64,000 nt of DNA from CAZRCG01 sp964598565 (GTDB taxonomy: Bacteria > Bdellovibrionota > UBA2394). The stretch covers positions 62,001-126,000 of the forward strand of contig CAZRCG010000001.1 of assembly GCA_964598565.1 (NCBI GenBank), written 5' to 3'. The first letter of the stretch is position 1, and each line of letters opens with the position of its first letter. Below are positions 59,390 through 64,000 of the stretch, one piece after another. Made by a program: the position numbers and the translations under genes. Under the pieces are notes generated by a model. It saw nothing but the letters and a program-made list of their open reading frames with translations. It was not told the DNA's origin and did not search any database.

Positions 59390-61371
59390 TCATGATCAAT
59401 ACAGTGTTCATAAGAATCTACAGATATCCAATTTTAGAATCGGCTCTAAGTATATTGGTCTTCTCTAGTTGTGCCTCGCACCATCAGAACGAAAGCCCAT
59501 CGCAAAGTATCTTATCTACGCAAACAGATTCTGCGTCGTCAGCATCTCCCTCGAAAAATTTTGTAGAATCTCTCTTGCGACAATCTTATGCATCGAGAGA
59601 TTGGGATCACTTTTTTGGCCTTCTCTATGTCTACGATCGATGGGCCCATGGCCCAGAATCATCAGACGTCGAAGTGCTGAGAACGCTCGCCCTGCTTCGT
59701 CACTGTCGATTTGAGGCTGTCGACCAAGCCATCACCTCCCGAGAACCACCCTCATCGGACTCTGCGCTACTATCGTCGCTGCAATTTCTGAAAGGCCGAA
59801 AAGATTTAGGCGTTGGCTCCAGCTCGCTGCGACCGACGGCGTTTTCAACCGAGACACAATGGACAATCATGAAACTCGACAGAATCCCCAAACAATGGAG
59901 ACTTCTTCGCATGAAGGTCGATACCTTCTGCCACAACAAGCATTCCTCTGAAAAAGATTTTTATGGAACTGAACCGTTTTCCAAAAAAGAAATTTCATCA
60001 GCTCTGGCACTCAGCCAAGCTCTTATGCTGATTCAGCAACGAGATTTTGAAGCCGCCTCAAGCGTCTTGCTGACGCTCTATGAACGTCGTGGCCCTTATT
60101 GGCTCGAGTCTGCTCGCTTGTTAGCGGCCTTAAGTTCTGACTCTGAGCTGAAATCGAGACTACTTCGAGACCTGATTAACTACGCACAGTCAACGCCGCG
60201 TGAAATCACAGAATCAGAAAAACTTAGATGGATTTATCAACAAGCGCTTCTCTTCTTCGAGCGTAAACGCTACCAGCGAGCCCTCGATAATTTGGACCTC
60301 GTCATTGCAGGGCATCACAACTTAGGACTATCGTTTTACTGGCGGGGTTTTTGTCTTTGGCGCCTTAAGCGATACTCAGACGCCTTGGCGAGTTGGCTTC
60401 AGGCAAAATCTTATCTCTCCTATGATGTACATCATGATTTAATTCTTGATATTGCCGACCATATGGCGACCCGCCATCCTAACAGTCTTGATCTAACCAA
60501 TACATTATCAGCGCTATCGATCGATGAGCGTTACTGGCTATGGTCCACATTACTTCAAAATAAAAAAGTCTCTGCGCATTGGTATCCGCTTATGAAGATG
60601 GATGAAGAAATGCTGCTTACGAAGCATATGGATACGGCGCACCTCTACTTTCAGCTCACCGAAAAATTTGAGAAGCCTCTCTCGTTGGCGGCAACGCTCT
60701 TATTCCTTGCAAAGTCTCCTCGCCCCCTGCCTACCGTCGCGGCCCAGTGGACGCTGCAGTACCTTTCACAGGTTAGCGAAGATGACCTGCAAGAGTTTCA
60801 CACCCAACATTTGCGAGAGCCTCTCATAGCATCATTTCTTAAGCGCTATCCTGACGATAAAGTCGTCATACATTGGCTGGAATTAGGCGGCCTAAAACCC
60901 TCACAGGTTTCCGTCATCTACCCCTCTAAAACTCCATTCGCAGTTGCCTTAGTCGCCAAGTCACTCGTGGCAGATTCTGAAATTTTTTTATCTCGCCGCT
61001 TGTCCTCATCATCTCTCGAAGACGCCAGCAATGCTGCCGACCCTATCGAAAGCCTATGGCGAAAGGCTGAGGCAGACTTAGCGGCCTTGAGCACCTTGCG
61101 GTTTTCAGATCACTTTGATGCGCCATTTGTTGAAGCATTCTTACAATGGCAATCCACCATTCAGCAATTTCGTGCTCATTATGTTCGCTTACCCACGGCC
61201 CTCGTTCCCACATGGAATCGCAGCCTGAAGCGCGGCCTCGAAGCAGAAGTGCTCGCCATGAAACATAGACTCCACGACCTACAAGGCCCTTCGGATAATC
61301 CCGATACCCTGGCCCTTTTTGACAAAAAGCGAAAATCGATTATAGATAGCCTGGAGCGCCTAGCAAAATGA
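59386..61371 (+). CDS. large lipoprotein with helical (TPR-like) repeats
   Basis: 661 residues; the start is TTG at 59386 or ATG at 59392. ILVFSSC near residue 28 is a lipobox. After a Ser-rich linker, helical repeats run through most of the protein; LRWIYQQALLFFERKRYQRALDNLDLV (split across motifs) and LSFYWRGFCLWRLKRYSDALASWLQA are the TPR-like ones (about 280-345). This recalls outer-membrane lipoproteins that gather lytic enzymes, but no transglycosylase motif is seen here. Coupled to the barrel gene by a 4-base overlap. A long stem-loop begins at its stop codon. Confidence 0.7.
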   Translation: MIMINTVFIRIYRYPILESALSILVFSSCASHHQNESPSQSILSTQTDSASSASPSKNFVESLLRQSYASRDWDHFFGLLYVYDRWAHGPESSDVEVLRTLALLRHCRFEAVDQAITSREPPSSDSALLSSLQFLKGRKDLGVGSSSLRPTAFSTETQWTIMKLDRIPKQWRLLRMKVDTFCHNKHSSEKDFYGTEPFSKKEISSALALSQALMLIQQRDFEAASSVLLTLYERRGPYWLESARLLAALSSDSELKSRLLRDLINYAQSTPREITESEKLRWIYQQALLFFERKRYQRALDNLDLVIAGHHNLGLSFYWRGFCLWRLKRYSDALASWLQAKSYLSYDVHHDLILDIADHMATRHPNSLDLTNTLSALSIDERYWLWSTLLQNKKVSAHWYPLMKMDEEMLLTKHMDTAHLYFQLTEKFEKPLSLAATLLFLAKSPRPLPTVAAQWTLQYLSQVSEDDLQEFHTQHLREPLIASFLKRYPDDKVVIHWLELGGLKPSQVSVIYPSKTPFAVALVAKSLVADSEIFLSRRLSSSSLEDASNAADPIESLWRKAEADLAALSTLRFSDHFDAPFVEAFLQWQSTIQQFRAHYVRLPTALVPTWNRSLKRGLEAEVLAMKHRLHDLQGPSDNPDTLALFDKKRKSIIDSLERLAK

Positions 61372-61428
61372 GCTAGATGCAAGGCGCCGAGCCCAGCTAA
61401 AAGCTGAATACAGCAGGCGCTCATTTTG
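61364..61428 (+). terminator. three-tier stem-loop at the lipoprotein stop codon
   Basis: CAAAATGAGC (61364-61373) pairs with GCTCATTTTG (61419-61428). Inside, GCGCC can pair with GGCGC and CAGCT with AGCTG. The stop codon TGA (61369-61371) is in the 5' arm and a short T-rich stretch follows. Probably an intrinsic terminator. A related element occurs at 61683-61733. Confidence 0.55.
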
Positions 61429-61468
61429 TTATGCGCTCTTAACTAAACGACTCTAAGGAGATGACACG

Positions 61469-61702
61469 ATGACTCTTATAACCACGATCGCTCTCAGTTT
61501 TCTTGCAGCGCCATCACCACAAACCTCGAAGTCTCCAACACCAAAAGAGCCTCGGCTTTATGAACTCGAGGTGAAAAATATTGACGTTCACTTGCAGACG
61601 GCCGCCAAAGAAATTTTAAAGGACCTCGAAACACAAACGTTATCAGAAGCAACAAACGACGGCATGTCTGTTAAAGAATCTGAAAATGACACTACTCCGT
61701 AG
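61469..61702 (+). CDS. 77-residue secreted peptide
   Basis: Start ATG 61469 with AAGGAG 9 bases upstream, an excellent ribosome site. MTLITTIALSFLAAPSPQ is a signal peptide. The rest is polar and acidic with many Thr, Glu and Lys residues and no Cys, so probably disordered. No family recognised. It is bounded by two related stem-loop elements (61364-61428 and 61683-61733) that share a 35-base sequence; the second begins inside its own 3' end. Function unknown. Confidence 0.6.
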   Translation: MTLITTIALSFLAAPSPQTSKSPTPKEPRLYELEVKNIDVHLQTAAKEILKDLETQTLSEATNDGMSVKESENDTTP

Positions 61703-61747
61703 CGAGGAAGCCAATACAGTAAACGCTCATTTTGATACGCGCTCTAA
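61683..61747. repeat. second copy of the stem-loop/35-base repeat
   Basis: AATACAGTAAACGCTCATTT at 61713 repeats AATACAGCAGGCGCTCATTT at 61407, with the similarity going on to CGCGCTCTAAG versus GCGCTCTTAA, about 35 bases with a few changes. As in the first copy, an upstream AAAATGA (61683-61689) can pair with TCATTTT (61727-61733). It ends next to the dxs stop (61744) and may terminate both strands. Confidence 0.55.
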
Positions 61748-63804
61748 GCCTGGACAGTACCCAATTCCCACTTCGGCTCAGCATCGAGAAGCTCACGCGA
61801 CGCTGCCAATATGGAGGCCTCGTCAATCCCAGCTTCCTGATTAAGTTTCGATGTGGAAGCTTGTTCGTAAAACCGATCGGGGATTCCTAAGCAACGAATG
61901 CGAATTTTCTGAAGCAGATCTTCTGATTCAAGAAACTCTAGTACTGCTCCACCGAAACCGGTCATCTTCACGTTTTCTTCAACGACGACCCATCGCGAAG
62001 ACATTTCAGAGATACGTCGTAGTAAATCGCGATCAAGCGGCTTTACAAAGCGTGCATTCACTACAAGCACCGATATTTCATCACGAGCCAAAATTTCTGA
62101 AACTCGACGAGCCCATTCGACCGTCGAGCCAATGCCAATGAGAACTAAATCTATTTTATGCCGACCCGACCGAACTAATCGTTCAATCCACTCCACCGGA
62201 ATCGATCGTGCACGATCGACAGATTCCAGATTGTGACCCTGAGGTGCCGTCGTCCATGAAATGATTTCTCCTGATCCCCAACGGATACTCGGAATTTCAT
62301 CCCACGACTGGTAAAGAGGCACACCTAAGCCGCTGCCTCGAGGATATCGCATGGCGGCAGGTCCCTCATGCTCGTCTAAGGCCTTCAGCAATTCTTGAAG
62401 CTCGCGTTCATCTCGCGGGGCGCACAGGCCCAAGCCAGGCACAGAGCGCATAAACCCAATATCAAAAACTCCATTGTGAGTAGCTCCATCAGCTCCCACG
62501 AAGCCCGCTCGATCCATACAAAACTTCACATTCAAGTCTTGAATACAAATATCGTGAATAATCTGATCGTAGGCTCTTTGCATGAAAGTCGAATAAATGG
62601 CCACATAAGGTCGAAGGCCTTCAATGGCTAATCCCCCAGCAAAGGTCACAGCGTGTTGCTCGGCAATACCCACATCGTAAAGTTGCGAGGGAAGCTCCTT
62701 TTCAAACAGCGAAAGACCCGTACCGGTAGGCATGGCCCCTGTGATTGCCACCACCTTTGGATCTTGTTTGGCCAACATCAATAAGGTCTCAGCGAATACC
62801 TTGGTATAGGCGGGCGGCGTTCCTGATTTTTCTTTCTGTACCTTGCCGGTTTCACGATCGTAAGGTCCACAACCATGAAAAGTCACCTTATCCGCCAATG
62901 CAGGCGCATAACCGCGACCTTTTTCTGTAATAACATGTACAAGAACCGGCTCATTGATTTGCTTCACGTTGTTCAGCGTCTCATGCAAAAGGTCCAAATC
63001 ATGACCATCGATTGGCCCCACATAGCGAAATCCAAAGCCTTCAAAAATCACGGTAGGAATCACAAAATTCTTCAACGAATGACGAATTTTAGAAAGCACA
63101 TCGACGACTTCACTACCTACAACGGGAATTTTCGAAATAGCCGATTTCATCTCGTCATGGAGTCTCACTAAAAAAGGCGACGTCATTTTTCGACTCAAAA
63201 ACGCATTCACAGCCCCGACGTTGGGCGAAATACTCATTTCGTTATCATTTAAAATGACGATGAGATTCTTTTTATAGCCTGACTCTTGATGAAGCGCCTC
63301 ATAGGCCATACCCGACGTGAGGCCAGCGTCGCCCACAAGAGCAACTATCTTATGCGGGTCGCCCCTTCGACGGTAGCCCTCGCAAAGCCCGATAGCCGCT
63401 GATAGCGCAGTACCTGCATGACCGGCCCCAAAAATATCGTGTTCACTCTCAGGGCGACGACAAAATCCTGATACTCCATGTTCCTGACGCAAGGTTGCAA
63501 ACCGGCGAAACCGGCCCGTCACAAGCTTGTGCGGATAAGATTGATGACCAATATCAAAAACAATTTTGTCTTTGGGCGAATCAAAAACTCGGTGAAGCGC
63601 TAACGTAAGCTCAACAACACCTAGCGATGGGCCTAGATGACCTCCGTTACGAGAGCAAATCTCAATAAGATAATCGCGATACTCAGCGGCCAAAGCAGGC
63701 AACTGATCGGGCGTCAACGCCTTCAAATCGTCAGGGCTATCAATTTGCGTTGCAAGGGGAAAGCGCTTTCGCAGCTCCTCTTCACTCAAAACACTGTGAG
63801 TCAT
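61744..63804 (-). CDS. dxs: 1-deoxy-D-xylulose-5-phosphate synthase
   Basis: 686 residues from ATG 63804, chosen for its GAGGAG site; the open frame extends 48 codons upstream without family support. Thiamine diphosphate parts: GGHLGPSLGVVELTLAL, DIGHQSYPHKL (catalytic His region), GHAGTALSAAIGL, VALVGDAGLTSGMAYEAL (GDG-like motif), and in the second half YDVGIAEQHAVTFAGGLA with the conserved Glu. The C-terminal transketolase domain (about 555-680) ends with FVKPLDRDLL. It starts the MEP isoprenoid path. It follows the ispA-like gene on the same strand, a conserved arrangement. Confidence 0.95.
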   Translation of the reverse strand: MTHSVLSEEELRKRFPLATQIDSPDDLKALTPDQLPALAAEYRDYLIEICSRNGGHLGPSLGVVELTLALHRVFDSPKDKIVFDIGHQSYPHKLVTGRFRRFATLRQEHGVSGFCRRPESEHDIFGAGHAGTALSAAIGLCEGYRRRGDPHKIVALVGDAGLTSGMAYEALHQESGYKKNLIVILNDNEMSISPNVGAVNAFLSRKMTSPFLVRLHDEMKSAISKIPVVGSEVVDVLSKIRHSLKNFVIPTVIFEGFGFRYVGPIDGHDLDLLHETLNNVKQINEPVLVHVITEKGRGYAPALADKVTFHGCGPYDRETGKVQKEKSGTPPAYTKVFAETLLMLAKQDPKVVAITGAMPTGTGLSLFEKELPSQLYDVGIAEQHAVTFAGGLAIEGLRPYVAIYSTFMQRAYDQIIHDICIQDLNVKFCMDRAGFVGADGATHNGVFDIGFMRSVPGLGLCAPRDERELQELLKALDEHEGPAAMRYPRGSGLGVPLYQSWDEIPSIRWGSGEIISWTTAPQGHNLESVDRARSIPVEWIERLVRSGRHKIDLVLIGIGSTVEWARRVSEILARDEISVLVVNARFVKPLDRDLLRRISEMSSRWVVVEENVKMTGFGGAVLEFLESEDLLQKIRIRCLGIPDRFYEQASTSKLNQEAGIDEASILAASRELLDAEPKWELGTVQA

Positions 63805-63860
63805 CGTCTTATCTCCTCGATGGACCGTTTCTTCTTTCACTAAATCGTTTACTTCTACCT

Positions 63861-64000
63861 TCACCGTTTTCGATCCACGACGAAAAGAGTTAATTCTTCC
63901 AGGGCGTTTGGGAAAATAAAAGAAATTTCTCGGAGTCGACTCAAACAAGAGTCTCGATAACGCGTGGCCTGATTCTGCGCGCCTTCTAAACCGAAGAGCG
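63861..64000 (-). CDS. ispA: polyprenyl/farnesyl diphosphate synthase, C-terminal end (cut by window edge)
   Basis: The last 46 codons of a minus-strand gene ending at TGA 63863-63861. The readable peptide LFGLEGAQNQATRYRDSCLS, then LEELTLFVVDRKR, matches the C-terminus of IspA/GerC-type prenyl synthases (LLGLEGAxxxAxxLxxxA... LADFIVxR). The gene ends 56 bases before the dxs start, and ispA-dxs is a conserved pair. The aspartate-rich motifs that would prove the family lie outside the window. Confidence 0.7.
   Translation of the reverse strand, partial: LFGLEGAQNQATRYRDSCLSRLREISFIFPNALEELTLFVVDRKR

Noticed and set aside
61407..61747. Repeats as ends of an insertion sequence
   Set aside because: The repeats are direct, about 35 bases with mismatches, no transposase lies between them and no target duplication is visible.
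63805..63948. 48-codon N-terminal extension of Dxs
   Set aside because: It covers the end of the ispA-like gene and the ribosome site GAGGAG of the inner ATG; family length fits the shorter form.
1..64000. CRISPR arrays, rRNA, tmRNA, prophage or toxin-antitoxin pairs
   Set aside because: Scanned by eye on both strands; no regular repeat-spacer pattern, no rRNA or tmRNA segments, no phage structural genes and no recognisable toxin or antitoxin family.

Overview
The window reads as a chromosomal segment of a Gram-negative bacterium, most likely from Bdellovibrionota/Oligoflexia or a close deltaproteobacterial relative. This is an inference from family recall, not from a search. The hints are several outer-membrane barrel and OmpA-type proteins, many lipoprotein and Sec signals, a PhaR-type regulator, a Hanks-type kinase, PilZ and MshEN-like proteins, a long MoxR/DUF58/DUF4159/DUF4175 operon, a 6S RNA gene, and nucleotide-salvage enzymes (adenosine kinase-like, deoxynucleoside kinase, dUTPase). 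No tRNA, rRNA, CRISPR array or prophage is visible. Genes are dense, with many 1-40 bp overlaps, and the strand switches often.

Layout. 0-1.35 kb: a cut-off secreted protein, then a monooxygenase-tetR operon with a palindromic operator. 1.39-4.4 kb: a graveyard of mobile-element remains (a serine-recombinase tail broken over overlapping frames, an IS110 transposase tail, an IS481-type transposase scrap) around rnk and a DUF3565 gene. 4.4-8.1 kb: a secreted nuclease, trhO, and membrane and methyltransferase-like genes. 8.2-13.1 kb: a trehalose module, with a GH15 hydrolase divergent from otsA-otsB; OtsA carries a membrane sensor-like front end, and the short spacer has a perfect central palindrome. 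13.2-25.3 kb: secreted unknowns, a glycosyltransferase-like protein, a Pif1 helicase, M17 aminopeptidase, PfkB kinase, dUTPase, SGNH hydrolase, a PhaR-like regulator and an MshEN-like protein.

25.4-37.3 kb: 6S RNA joined to 5-formyl-THF cyclo-ligase, then YmdB-type phosphodiesterase, tyrS, an OmpA protein, an S41 protease divergent from a secreted HExxH protein, argS, a deoxynucleoside kinase, proC, bioY and a methyltransferase. 37.4-45.5 kb: a PilZ-hutI-HAD-TPR-kinase run, an amino-acid permease, and a TylF-type methyltransferase with a CgeB-like glycosyltransferase. 45.4-55.5 kb: a six-gene MoxR operon with a gluzincin-type membrane protease and a coiled-coil DUF4175-like protein. 55.5-64 kb: a tiny secreted peptide beside a large hairpin, a TPR gene, def-fmt-rpe, envelope proteins, a small secreted peptide between two related stem-loops, then dxs behind the tail of a prenyl synthase gene (ispA).

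How parts work together. def and fmt set and remove N-terminal formyl groups, and the 5-formyl-THF cyclo-ligase supplies the linked folate pool. ispA-dxs feeds isoprenoid synthesis. otsA/otsB make trehalose and the GH15 enzyme may remove it. The MoxR operon probably assembles or polices envelope complexes. The least described material is the sensor-fused OtsA with its dyad, the 6S RNA alternative fold, the MoxR operon composition, two secreted AVHEYIH proteins, and several tiny secreted peptide genes with strong hairpins beside them.
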